Below, piece by piece: positions 1-6,883 of a stretch of 14,130 nt of DNA. The DNA lies in contig DDZS01000077.1 in NCBI GenBank assembly GCA_002346425.1, forward strand, positions 839 through 14,968, given 5' to 3'. The position numbers were made by a program, and so were the translations under genes. The notes under the pieces are model-generated. The model searched no databases, was not told the origin of the DNA, and saw only the letters and a list, made by a program, of their open reading frames with translations. The number at the start of each line of letters is the position of its first letter. The stretch's first letter is position 1. The DNA is from Alphaproteobacteria bacterium UBA3002 (GTDB lineage: Bacteria > Pseudomonadota > Alphaproteobacteria > Rickettsiales > UBA3002).

Positions 1-45
1 CACCACCGCCGCCACCGCCACCGCTTCCGCCGCCGCCTGGCACCG
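1..45. repeat. GC-rich triplet-like low-complexity tract encoding poly-Gly
   Basis: The first 45 bases are almost entirely CCN/GCC/ACC triplets. Read on the minus strand they are Gly codons (with one Ser and one Pro) in the linker of the RTX protein. Such a tract could vary in length by slippage, but one sequence cannot show that. Confidence 0.5.
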
Positions 46-1153
46 TATCTGTGCCGCCATCGGTGGTATCAGTGCCGCCACCGCCGGAATTGGTATTCGG
101 CGTCGGCAAAGGAATGACTGTGCCATTTCCGTCGGTTGAGATTTTGGTAATCGTATTGGTAAAGGTGAAGTTAGACGCCGCAACATTGCTGCTAACAGTA
201 TTGGTTAGTTCAATCGTATAGCCACCGAAACTTACCACGGTCGAGGTGCCGTTTTGCGTCAGCGTCAGGTCGGAGAATTTGGATACGCCTTCCGGTGTCA
301 CGATGTTGATGACATCGCTGCTATCGAAATCCTGAATCACGTCACCGGCGACTGCTGCCGCAGCGCGCGCAGTGTTCACTGTATCTTCAGAGGTCGCATC
401 CGCTACCGCTGTTTCATCATACACAAAGAATGTATCCGCACCTGCGCCGCCAACCAGCGTATCGTCGCCTGCGCCACTATAGAGTGTATCATTGCCCGCG
501 CCGCCGACGAGCGAATCATTTCCGCCATTCCCGTACATCAGGTCATTGCCTGCGCCGCCATAGAGCGTATCGCCGGAATCTTCCGGCACCTGTACGCCGC
601 CACCGCCGTAAATCGTGTCGTTACCGCCGCCGCCATAGGCCAGATCATTGCCGGTACCGGCATAGATCAGGTCGTTACCGTCACTGGCATATTCCGTGCC
701 TTCGTTATCGCCATAGAGCGTATTATTGCCGAGACCACCATACATCAGGTCATCGCCGTTATTTCCGTTGATCAGGTCGTCGCCCGCATTCCCGTAAATC
801 GTATCATTGCCCGAACCGCCGCGAATCGTATCCGCTACGTCGGTTAAATCGGCGATGTTGAAACCGCCATAGAGCACATCATTGCCGCTATCGCCCGCGA
901 TCGAATCGCTGCCTGAGCCACCGCGAATATCATCCGCGCCGTCCAGCGTATTTTCGCTGCCGTCATTACCAAACAATGTATCGTTGCCCGCGCCGCCGCC
1001 GATAATATCTGCGCCCGTCCCGCCGGAAATCACATCAGCCGCATAGCCACCAGACAATGAATCATTATCCGCCAATCCGGTGATGATTTGCTGTTCTTCG
1101 GTGGTGATAGATCCTAGTGTGTCTGCGCCTGAACTTCCGGTAAGTGTCGCCAT
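1..1153 (-). CDS. RTX-type calcium-binding repeat protein, partial (3' end beyond window)
   Basis: Reading the minus strand from the ATG at 1153 gives an uninterrupted 384-codon frame that leaves the window at position 1. From about residue 33 to 240 it is a run of RTX nonapeptide-like repeats (GGxGxDxLx, for example GGAGNDTLYG and GNGGNDSLVG), which in known families bind Ca2+ as a parallel beta-roll. Residues about 239-335 (ADTFFVYDE..., DVIQDFDSSDVINI..., FSDLTLTQNG) resemble the capping module that follows RTX repeats in serralysins and other type I secreted proteins. A Gly/Thr/Pro-rich linker then ends in a poly-Gly stretch at the window edge. The start is supported by AAAGGG about 8 nt upstream and by repeats that begin soon after it. 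There is no N-terminal signal peptide, as expected for type I secretion through a C-terminal signal. The enzymatic or adhesive domain, if any, must lie off-window. The family call is firm; the function is unknown. Confidence 0.88.
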   Translation of the reverse strand, partial: MATLTGSSGADTLGSITTEEQQIITGLADNDSLSGGYAADVISGGTGADIIGGGAGNDTLFGNDGSENTLDGADDIRGGSGSDSIAGDSGNDVLYGGFNIADLTDVADTIRGGSGNDTIYGNAGDDLINGNNGDDLMYGGLGNNTLYGDNEGTEYASDGNDLIYAGTGNDLAYGGGGNDTIYGGGGVQVPEDSGDTLYGGAGNDLMYGNGGNDSLVGGAGNDTLYSGAGDDTLVGGAGADTFFVYDETAVADATSEDTVNTARAAAAVAGDVIQDFDSSDVINIVTPEGVSKFSDLTLTQNGTSTVVSFGGYTIELTNTVSSNVAASNFTFTNTITKISTDGNGTVIPLPTPNTNSGGGGTDTTDGGTDTVPGGGGSGGGGGGG

Positions 1154-1411
1154 GTGAAATGCCCTTTATGCTATATGGTTTTACAGAGTATAAGACTGCG
1201 AAGGGCTTAATAAACGCCAACGCGTCTTTGCGTGGCGTTCAGAAATACGCTTCTTGTAATCAATGTCAAAGGATTCGGTTTTTTTCACATCCCCCTGTGA
1301 CGGCAAAAGCACATTTGTTTATTTTACAATGCTATAACTGTTCTAATTTAAAACTCGCCATAAACGTAAATTCTTATAGCGCGTTTATAAGTTTCTCCGC
1401 TACAAGGCGGC
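1154..1411. promoter_or_regulatory. Divergent intergenic region with an imperfect inverted repeat
   Basis: This 258-bp gap separates the leftward RTX gene from the rightward secreted orphan, so it must hold promoters for both. An inverted repeat lies at 1213-1239: AACGCC-A-ACGC pairs with GCGT-GGCGTT around a GTCTTT loop, ten pairs with one bulged A. It lies 60-86 nt upstream of the RTX start and could be an operator or a structured 5' leader. The part nearer the orphan (about 1310-1400) is AT-rich. I could not settle on a well-spaced -35/-10 pair for either direction. Confidence 0.35.
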
Positions 1412-2170
1412 ATGACTCGATTTTTTGCATTTTTGACCACATTAGTTAGTATCGTCATTTTAACGCTGTCTGCCGCGCAGGCGCAGACCATGACCAGCGA
1501 CCAAGAGCTGCAGGCACAGCAAACCGTGTTGGCGCTGCTTGATACCTATGCCGAACGCCATCCGGATGCGCCGTTGCTGACCGCGTTGCAGTGCAAAACC
1601 GCGAAATGTACGCAGCAAGCCGAAATGTGGTTCGATATTCCGGAGAATGCGAATAAGCGGCTATTGCTGCTATCCGTTTCTAACGGGTTGGATTGTCATG
1701 CATGCACCAAAGGCATCAGCCTCGCCTGGTTCGTGGCGAGCAATGCGGGTTGGCAATTGGCCACCCTGTCGCCCTTCATCGCCCAATCGGGGAGTTATGG
1801 TGATTTAAGCAAAGACATTCAGTTACTGCCGGTTGCGGCAGACGCCTATGCGATTGTGTTCCGCGAAAGCTATACTAATCAGGGCATTACTTCGTCGAAA
1901 GATCGTATCTTCCTGCCAATCGACGGGATTTACAAACAAGTCTGTTGCGACATCGCACGCGCCTATGACAATGAAGGCGCCGGAGTAGAGCCGGTAGCGA
2001 AATGGGAAAGCAAGCTGGAAAGCCTGCCCACCACCAACGCTCCGTATGACCTGCGCTATCAGTTAAGCGGTGTGGTCGATGGCCGCCCGGTCACCGCCGA
2101 TGTGGTTTATACCTTAGACACCGACGGGTATGTCACCATGGAGCCGCTACCCAGCTGGCTGCAACAATAA
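1412..2170 (+). CDS. Secreted six-cysteine protein of unknown function
   Basis: This is a 252-residue protein that I do not recognise. Residues 1-25 form a clear Sec signal peptide: MTR, then a hydrophobic stretch and a cleavage-like AQA|QT. The mature protein should therefore be periplasmic or exported. It has six cysteines: C61 and C66 (four residues between them), C95 and C98 (a CHAC motif, not a CxxCH haem site), and adjacent C178 and C179. These could form disulfides or bind a metal. The C-terminal 45 residues (LRYQLSGVVDGRPVTADVVY...) look like a small beta domain. The start is supported by AAGGCGG five nt upstream. It stands alone: the upstream gene is divergent and a separate promoter candidate lies downstream. 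No enzymatic motif is evident. Confidence 0.8.
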   Translation: MTRFFAFLTTLVSIVILTLSAAQAQTMTSDQELQAQQTVLALLDTYAERHPDAPLLTALQCKTAKCTQQAEMWFDIPENANKRLLLLSVSNGLDCHACTKGISLAWFVASNAGWQLATLSPFIAQSGSYGDLSKDIQLLPVAADAYAIVFRESYTNQGITSSKDRIFLPIDGIYKQVCCDIARAYDNEGAGVEPVAKWESKLESLPTTNAPYDLRYQLSGVVDGRPVTADVVYTLDTDGYVTMEPLPSWLQQ

Positions 2171-2183
2171 TCAGCACCGCCTG

Positions 2184-2211
2184 ACATGTACGCAGCGCAT
2201 GGCTGCTATGT
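2184..2211 (+). terminator. Weak hairpin after the secreted orphan
   Basis: ACAT...GCAGC, loop GCATG, GCTGC...ATGT form a stem with an internal loop shortly after the stop codon. No T-run follows, so as an intrinsic terminator it is doubtful. Confidence 0.2.
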
Positions 2212-2241
2212 GAAGATTTGGTGACATTCACCCTCCCCCTA

Positions 2242-2269
2242 TTGCAGCGCACGCGCGCTTGAATATACT
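2242..2269 (+). promoter_or_regulatory. Candidate sigma70-like promoter for the mini-ORF/GS-like unit
   Basis: TTGCAG (2242-2247), a 16-nt spacer and TATACT (2264-2269) form a plausible housekeeping promoter. The -10 matches the consensus at five of six positions and the -35 at three. Transcription would start near 2276, just before a series of hairpins and about 90 nt ahead of the 60-codon ORF. Confidence 0.4.
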
Positions 2270-2282
2270 CCGCCGCGTATCT

Positions 2283-2351
2283 GAATCCTTTGATTCGTAC
2301 ATTGCCCCTCGCAACCGCGTGGGGTGAAAGAACAATGCCCATTTATTGGGC
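2283..2351 (+). promoter_or_regulatory. Structured leader: three small consecutive hairpins
   Basis: Three inverted repeats follow one another upstream of the mini-ORF. GAATC/GATTC has a CTTT loop (2283-2296). CCCC-T-CGC/GCG-T-GGGG has an AACC loop and one T-T mismatch (2305-2324). GCCCA/TGGGC has a TTTAT loop (2337-2351). The last ends only a few bases before the AGGAG ribosome-binding site at 2356-2360, so folding could affect translation. I recognise no known riboswitch. The first repeat also contains GAATC and GATTC, both fitting the GANTC methylation motif used by CcrM in many alphaproteobacteria. Confidence 0.35.
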
Positions 2352-2368
2352 TTACAGGAGAAGAAACC

Positions 2369-2551
2369 ATGGCACAACGTACCGGCAAAGTGGGCTCCGT
2401 TTCGCATCAGGCGTCCGAGCCTGGCCTTGCGACCCGTACGAGCGAAGCCGTGCAGTCGCTGATCGACAATGCGGCGACGGCAGCGACGGCGGCACGCCCG
2501 ACCGGCGGTTCGCCGACGGCGACGAGCGAACGGAAGCTGGCCACGGTCTGA
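2369..2551 (+). CDS. Small Ala/Thr-rich 60-residue ORF, unknown
   Basis: ATG at 2369 is preceded by a near-ideal AGGAG eight nt upstream and opens a 60-codon frame. The peptide begins MAQRTGKVGS and has an Ala/Thr/Gly/Pro-rich second half (NAATAATAARPTGG). It has no hydrophobic segment, cysteine or recognisable domain and is probably largely disordered. An in-frame GTG at 2324 would add 15 residues, but it lies inside the leader hairpins and lacks a good ribosome site. The frame lies between a promoter candidate and a strong hairpin, with the GS-like gene next. It may be a real small protein, a leader peptide controlling the downstream gene, or a translated region of a regulatory RNA. The strong ribosome site is the main evidence for translation. 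Confidence 0.5.
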   Translation: MAQRTGKVGSVSHQASEPGLATRTSEAVQSLIDNAATAATAARPTGGSPTATSERKLATV

Positions 2552-2565
2552 GCGCCAAGCTTCTA

Positions 2566-2606
2566 GGGGGTGGGGACGTTCCCAGCGGGGAACGCCCTCA
2601 CCCCCC
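2566..2606 (+). terminator. Strong GC hairpin between mini-ORF and GS-like gene
   Basis: A G-run stem (GGGGGTGGGGACGTTCCC) folds over an AGC loop onto GGGAACGCCCTCACCCCC. The pairing is close to 18 bp, with an unpaired or G-U position. It lies 15 nt after the mini-ORF stop. The T-rich stretch that follows (ATTGTTTT, 2621-2628) is about 15 nt further on and not a classical U-tract. It could be a partial terminator/attenuator or an mRNA processing or stability element ahead of the gene starting at 2632. Confidence 0.5.
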
Positions 2607-2631
2607 TCCTACCTGATAGAGATTGTTTTGA

Positions 2632-4344
2632 ATGAACCAGATAGAGACGCCCGGCACGCACGTCACACAGGCGCGGCCGTTTAAAGAGATTCTTAGCAGC
2701 CAGCCGACATTAGCCGGTTGGCGCAACCCCTATGCCGACCCGGCATCGGCCGAAGCGCGCGCGACGCGGCTCGCGGAAATTCAGATTCACCGCCTGCTCG
2801 ATGCGATGGCCGAGCTGGGCTATCAACCCTTCACCGGTGTAGAGGTAAATTTTGCGCTGAATGATACGGAGTTGCTGTCAGATTACGTTGCGCATATTAA
2901 AGAAGAGACACTCAAAGCACGTCAGCATGTTGGTTTTCAGCAAAAACAACGCGCCTTTCGTCGTACAGGATGGGTGCAGCCCATATTTTTACCCGGTTTG
3001 CCGCGCAAAGAAGCCGAAAGCGGCAAATGGCTCCGCCAATTGCTGGATCAGGCCCTGACCATTACGGATGAAGAATTGCCTGCCTTAACGAAAGATTTGG
3101 AATTATGTCTGGAAGGGCTTACCGAATGGCTGAATCCCGCACTTCGCACCCAGCTCCAAGTCTATTGTAATGATCCTGCGATAAGCAGCAAACCCGGCGT
3201 TTTAAATTACTATGGCTTTGAAACTATTCCAGGGCAAGACAATGAGTTTTACGGCAAAGTACATATTGATGTTAAAAATGTCGAAGTGACGACCAGTGCT
3301 TCCGATCCGCTGACGACGATACGCCGCGTCAACCGCATCAAGTCATTGGCATTTCAGGCGACGCATGATTACGATCAACTTTATGTCGGGTCTTTGGAAG
3401 AGCTTGAAAACCCCGATTCGTTTGCGCCGATCGATCCGATCGCTGAAAAAATATTGAATGCGCTGGGCGATCATAATATCGCCTTTTCATGGAAGGGCAA
3501 AGGATCGACGGGCGAGCATTTGAACTTTTCCTTACAAGCGATTGACGGCCCTGCCCAACCGGCGAATCGTCTGATCGATCAGCGCAATAGTTTCGTAGAC
3601 AACAACATCATGCGCTCCACAAATATCCGCGAATTGTTTACCCACATTTTTCTCGGCTATCTCAGCCATGACACATTATTAGGTATCGGCAATCTGGAAG
3701 ACATCAAAAAATATCAGAAAGATACGTTTGGCAATCCGGCGGAAGAGCAACGCTGCCATGAGATTCGGCCAAGCAAAAACGAAGGGTCTGGCGCTTCATC
3801 GCGTATCGAAATTCGCACCTTTAATTCAGCTTCCAGTAATGTAACGCTGAGCATGCTGGCTGTGCTATCGGCAGCGTATGCAGCGCTGCTTGTGATTCAT
3901 GAACATCCCGAGATTGAAGAAGGTGTGCGCATGGGCGTCATGCAGGACAATGCGAAAGCGACCATCTTCAACGCGATGCGCCAACGCTGGCCCGTTGAAT
4001 TCAACGTACGAGCAGATGTCGATGCCAGCCTGGCACGTTTTAGTGAGCACAGCGTGACACTCGCGATGATGCGTTATCTTGATGAGAAAGCCGAAATCCG
4101 CGAGGATGCGACCGAAACGCTATTGGATTGCGGTGCACTGGCGGACCGCTTTGAAAAAACCATCTATACGCGCACCGGTGACATGGCAGGCCAGCATTTT
4201 GCCAAAAAACGCATCCAACCCGAGGCGCCTAAGGCGGAACCATTAGACAATGCAGATGAGAGCGTGTCAAAAGACAGCCCGCACACAGGACCGCGGCGCC
4301 GCATACCTCGCGGACAAATCCGAAATTATCCCGCAAGTCGCTGA
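2632..4344 (+). CDS. Divergent glutamine synthetase-fold protein
   Basis: This 570-residue protein carries remnants of the glutamine synthetase catalytic domain in the right order. GVEVNF at 69-74 matches the GxExEF strand. NVEVTTSASDPL at 217-226 resembles the GQxE...DPL region. GKGSTGEHLNFSL at 289-301 resembles the SGxHxHxSL loop. RIEIRTFNSASSNVTLSMLAVLSA at 391-414 resembles R.E.R..D..AN.Y...A. By eye, several ligand positions differ: the second Glu of ExE is Asn73, and the second His of HxH is Asn298. Its substrate, or even its catalytic activity, is therefore uncertain. There is no obvious N-terminal beta-grasp domain. About 60 N-terminal residues precede the first motif, and the last ~45 residues are a charged, probably disordered tail. 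The start follows a weak ribosome site, so translation may depend on the upstream mini-ORF. Superfamily membership is an inference from motif order. The family is neither GlnA nor a typical gamma-glutamylpolyamine synthetase. Confidence 0.68.
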   Translation: MNQIETPGTHVTQARPFKEILSSQPTLAGWRNPYADPASAEARATRLAEIQIHRLLDAMAELGYQPFTGVEVNFALNDTELLSDYVAHIKEETLKARQHVGFQQKQRAFRRTGWVQPIFLPGLPRKEAESGKWLRQLLDQALTITDEELPALTKDLELCLEGLTEWLNPALRTQLQVYCNDPAISSKPGVLNYYGFETIPGQDNEFYGKVHIDVKNVEVTTSASDPLTTIRRVNRIKSLAFQATHDYDQLYVGSLEELENPDSFAPIDPIAEKILNALGDHNIAFSWKGKGSTGEHLNFSLQAIDGPAQPANRLIDQRNSFVDNNIMRSTNIRELFTHIFLGYLSHDTLLGIGNLEDIKKYQKDTFGNPAEEQRCHEIRPSKNEGSGASSRIEIRTFNSASSNVTLSMLAVLSAAYAALLVIHEHPEIEEGVRMGVMQDNAKATIFNAMRQRWPVEFNVRADVDASLARFSEHSVTLAMMRYLDEKAEIREDATETLLDCGALADRFEKTIYTRTGDMAGQHFAKKRIQPEAPKAEPLDNADESVSKDSPHTGPRRRIPRGQIRNYPASR

Positions 4345-4399
4345 GCATCGCATAGGGCAGCTCTGGTAATCTCCGATAGCCTTGCCTATCTTCCTCCTC

Positions 4400-5221
4400 A
4401 TGACCCCCAACCATCCCGATCTCTGGCGCGCTGCCCTGCCCGATCTTTCCGCGGCGGCGCATAAATATGATCGCGGCTATGCGCTGGTGATGGGTGGCGA
4501 CGTCAAAACCGGCGCGGCGCGGATGGCAGCGCGCGCGGCGTTACGCACGGGGGCCGGGCTGGTCAGCATTGTCTGTTCCGCAGCGAGTTTTCCGATTTAT
4601 GCCAGCGCCTGCGAAGCGATCATGGTCAACCCGGAAGACAAATATCTCTCATCCGTACTCAGCGACACACGCATTACCGCCGTGTTGCATGGCCCGGGCG
4701 CGGGCACCGGCAAAGACACGCGCGACACGGCTCTGCATTTGTTAGAATATGGGCCAGCCACCGTGCTCGATGCCGATGCACTGACCGTCTTCGCCGAACA
4801 TCGTGAAGATTTATCCGCGGCGATTTACGGCGCGAAAGGCCCGGTCGTCCTCACCCCGCATGAAGGCGAATTCGCGCGGCTGGCCGATCATGGCGACGAC
4901 ACCAAAGACTGCGCCACGATAGCCGCCGCGCATGAATATGGGGCGGTGTTCGTGCATAAAGGCAAAACCACGGTTATCGCCGCGCCGGATGGCCGCTGCG
5001 CCATGCAATCCGACGCGCCTGCCTGCCTCGCCACTGCGGGTACCGGCGATGTATTGGCGGGCATGATCACCGGCCTCATCGCCCAAGGCATGCCCGCTTA
5101 CGAAGCCGCCTGCGCCGCCGTCTGGCTCCACGCCCGCGCCGCCGAAGCCTTCCCCTACCCCCGCGGCCTCATTGCCGAAGACCTGCCGGATCTCATCCCG
5201 CAGGCGTTTACGAATGTGTGA
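4400..5221 (+). CDS. nnrD: ADP-dependent (S)-NAD(P)H-hydrate dehydratase
   Basis: This cytosolic metabolite-repair enzyme dehydrates damaged NADHX/NADPHX back to NADH/NADPH using ADP (or ATP in some homologues). The 273-residue protein is the YjeF C-terminal, ribokinase-like domain. Landmarks are HKYDRG at 21-26, GGD at 32-34, HGPGAG at 97-102, DADAL at 124-128, LTPHEGEFARL at 151-161, HKGKTT at 186-191, and the anion-hole/catalytic TAGTGDVLAG at 212-221, with the usual Asp at 217. The NnrE epimerase domain that is often fused in front is absent here and must be encoded elsewhere if present. An in-frame TTG at 4382 is possible, but ATG at 4400 fits the family start better. Neither has a clear Shine-Dalgarno. 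It follows the GS-like gene by 55 nt, so co-transcription is plausible. It converges on the first prepilin gene across 13 bp. Confidence 0.93.
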   Translation: MTPNHPDLWRAALPDLSAAAHKYDRGYALVMGGDVKTGAARMAARAALRTGAGLVSIVCSAASFPIYASACEAIMVNPEDKYLSSVLSDTRITAVLHGPGAGTGKDTRDTALHLLEYGPATVLDADALTVFAEHREDLSAAIYGAKGPVVLTPHEGEFARLADHGDDTKDCATIAAAHEYGAVFVHKGKTTVIAAPDGRCAMQSDAPACLATAGTGDVLAGMITGLIAQGMPAYEAACAAVWLHARAAEAFPYPRGLIAEDLPDLIPQAFTNV

Positions 5222-5234
5222 ACTCAGCCAATCC

Positions 5235-6008
5235 TTAAAACGGCGTCAGGAATTTAAATGCGCAGGTTAATCCTGTTGATTGTAACCCGTATTTTGCGGT
5301 GCTAGCCGAATCTGTTGTGCTACAACCAGTATAGCCCGCAGCACTGCTTTTAGGAACAGTAACTTTTCCAGTACCTGGCAAACCATCGTCTAACTTAGTG
5401 TCGATATTCCACGCCTCTTCAGAAGTAACCACAGGGTCAGTAGCTCCCCAATCACTTCTGTCTTTTCCAAATTCGAAGACATGCGCTATCATCGGAAACC
5501 ATGTTGAATGCGTTGCATCAATGGTATCGTGATTCACTCCCCAGCCGGTCGCACTACCTAAGCGAGAAACAGGAATGTTGATTCCCGGCGTACGATCATT
5601 GGTAGTCAAGTGTTGCGTACCCGTATACGTTCCCTCAATCAGCCCCGCATTCGCCAAGTGTTGCCAGAATCGGTGATTTTCATATGCTTGATTAAGTTTT
5701 CCATCGCCATTCCCATTACACGTCTGAGTACCCGTACCCATACTTGTTCCGGGCGCACTGCAATTTCCGTTGCTCCCCGAAGTATTCACGGCTCCCCAGA
5801 ACTCCGTGGCATTACGCATGTCGCCCGGCAATGCGAAATATTTATCCCTAAAGGTTTGCGTTGCTGTTTGATAACGTTGAAACTCGGTCACTACCGACCG
5901 CAATTCCGCCGCGCGGATCAGGGATTGGCCGGTGAGGATACCACCTGTTAACAAGCCGAGGATGACCAGTACGATAGAGAGTTCGACCAATGAAAAACCG
6001 TGACGCAT
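5235..6008 (-). CDS. Prepilin-like protein A (type IV pilin/pseudopilin family)
   Basis: This is a 257-residue class III signal protein. MRHG|FSLVE shows the prepilin peptidase site, with Gly at -1, Phe at +1 and Glu at +5, followed by the hydrophobic helix to about residue 30. After cleavage and methylation it should join a type IV pilus-like or type II secretion-like fibre. The start has a perfect AAGGAG seven nt upstream. The first ~60 residues, through FRDKYFALPGDM, are nearly identical to prepilins B and C. The middle is variable. CNGNGDGKL at 97-105 resembles a Ca-binding loop, and NIDTKLDDGLPG at 201-212 is a second conserved island. Cysteines at 83/97 and 229/249 suggest two disulfides. 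It is larger than typical pseudopilins (about 150 residues). It lies downstream of prepilin B on the same strand (60-bp gap). No assembly genes are nearby. Confidence 0.88.
   Translation of the reverse strand: MRHGFSLVELSIVLVILGLLTGGILTGQSLIRAAELRSVVTEFQRYQTATQTFRDKYFALPGDMRNATEFWGAVNTSGSNGNCSAPGTSMGTGTQTCNGNGDGKLNQAYENHRFWQHLANAGLIEGTYTGTQHLTTNDRTPGINIPVSRLGSATGWGVNHDTIDATHSTWFPMIAHVFEFGKDRSDWGATDPVVTSEEAWNIDTKLDDGLPGTGKVTVPKSSAAGYTGCSTTDSASTAKYGLQSTGLTCAFKFLTPF
5952..5987. repeat. 36-bp exact direct repeat, copy 1 (prepilin A 5' end)
   Basis: This stretch, encoding the prepilin hydrophobic helix, is identical base for base to 6804-6839 in prepilin B. Identity at synonymous positions points to a recent duplication or gene conversion, and not only to protein-level selection. 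Confidence 0.85.
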
Positions 6009-6042
6009 GTATACTCCTTATCTACAGGATAAACTCTATATA

Positions 6043-6057
6043 TTACTATTAGGTTAA
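6043..6057. promoter_or_regulatory. Possible degenerate CtrA-type box upstream of prepilin A
   Basis: TTAC-N7-TTAA differs from TTAA-N7-TTAA at one base. It ends 34 nt before the prepilin A start. Such 7/8 matches are common by chance (roughly five are expected in a window this size with even base use), so this is only suggestive. Confidence 0.2.
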
Positions 6058-6068
6058 ACTACACAGTA

Positions 6069-6860
6069 TCAAAAAACTTTTATATATGCCCTGCAGTTAC
6101 TGATGCTACTGTTGAGATTGTATTTGGCAGTCGCTTCGCTATCGCTGGTGGAACAATTGGGCGAGCTTGGCGAGGTCTGTTTTGTTGTACTTACTTTGCC
6201 TTGCCCGGGTAACCCATCATCTAATTTTGTGTCAATATTCCATACTTCTTCGGGCGTGAATGGCCCATCATTGCTTGACGTAACCATTGTGCTCAGTATC
6301 GTTACTTTGTCGGTATTTATGAATTGTTCGGTGGAACCGGTCATACCGCCCGTAAAATGCACATCTAGCACCATATTAGAGATTTTGCCTGCCGGGAGGT
6401 TACCTCCCGCCAGTTTATCAAACGACCCGGTGCCTGCGGTTTTACCGGTATAACTTCCTTCCATTAGCCCCGCATTGGCTAAATGTACCCAGATATGAAA
6501 ACGCTCGCCCCATCGCCACACATCGCTAGATGTATTCGCGCCTGCTGCATAGCGGATTTGTCCGTCACTATTCCCATCGCAGGATTTTCCGCCGCTCGCA
6601 TCTGCGGTAAAGCACGCGCTTCCTGTGCCGGTACCTCCAGCTGCGGGCCAGAATCGGGTGGCATTAGGCATGTCGCCCGGTAATGCGAAATATTTGTCGC
6701 GGAACGTGTACATCGCGGTTTGTACTTGCTGTAATTGTGTGGTCACACTCCGCAATTCCGCCGCGCGAATCAGAGATTGGCCGGTCAGAATTCCACCTGT
6801 CAGCAAGCCGAGGATGACCAGTACGATAGAGAGTTCGACGAGTGAAAAACCGTGACGCAT
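6069..6860 (-). CDS. Prepilin-like protein B
   Basis: This 263-residue protein starts at the ATG at 6860 (MRHG|FSLVE). The frame stays open 23 codons further upstream, but a prepilin leader of four residues, as in prepilin A, is far more likely than the hydrophilic extension. Glu at mature position 5 and the hydrophobic helix are intact. FRDKYFALPGDM lies at 53-64. CDGNSDGQI at 94-102 is the Ca-loop-like motif. FTPEEVWNIDTKLDDGLPG at 201-219 is the second conserved block. Cysteines 83/94 and 236/256 mirror those of prepilin A. The ribosome site is weak (ATAGGT), unlike A and C. Upstream and divergent is the DUF748 gene, with a perfect TTAA-N7-TTAA motif in the 104-bp gap. It is probably transcribed ahead of prepilin A. 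The exact fibre or secretion system it belongs to cannot be told from the window. Confidence 0.87.
   Translation of the reverse strand: MRHGFSLVELSIVLVILGLLTGGILTGQSLIRAAELRSVTTQLQQVQTAMYTFRDKYFALPGDMPNATRFWPAAGGTGTGSACFTADASGGKSCDGNSDGQIRYAAGANTSSDVWRWGERFHIWVHLANAGLMEGSYTGKTAGTGSFDKLAGGNLPAGKISNMVLDVHFTGGMTGSTEQFINTDKVTILSTMVTSSNDGPFTPEEVWNIDTKLDDGLPGQGKVSTTKQTSPSSPNCSTSDSEATAKYNLNSSISNCRAYIKVF
6804..6839. repeat. 36-bp exact direct repeat, copy 2 (prepilin B 5' end)
   Basis: Identical to 5952-5987 in prepilin A. A further 18 identical bases, interrupted by three differing ones, extend the match to the start codon. The corresponding part of prepilin C is clearly more diverged. Confidence 0.85.
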
Positions 6861-6883
6861 ACCTATAATATGGTCATAACAGG

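Noticed and set aside
254..847. Plus-strand open frame with repetitive Ile/Ala/Arg-rich product
   Set aside because: It is the antisense of the RTX repeats; the repeated composition comes from the coding repeats on the minus strand.
1144..1449. Plus-strand 101-codon frame across the divergent gap
   Set aside because: Covers promoter-like AT-rich DNA, overlaps both neighbouring gene starts and encodes a protein of no recognisable character.
2290..2616. Alternative frames overlapping the mini-ORF and GC hairpin
   Set aside because: They run through the hairpins and lack ribosome sites; the frame with the AGGAG start was preferred.
4382..4399. TTG start for NnrD
   Set aside because: Adds six residues without a ribosome site; ATG 4400 is the more conventional choice, though not proven.
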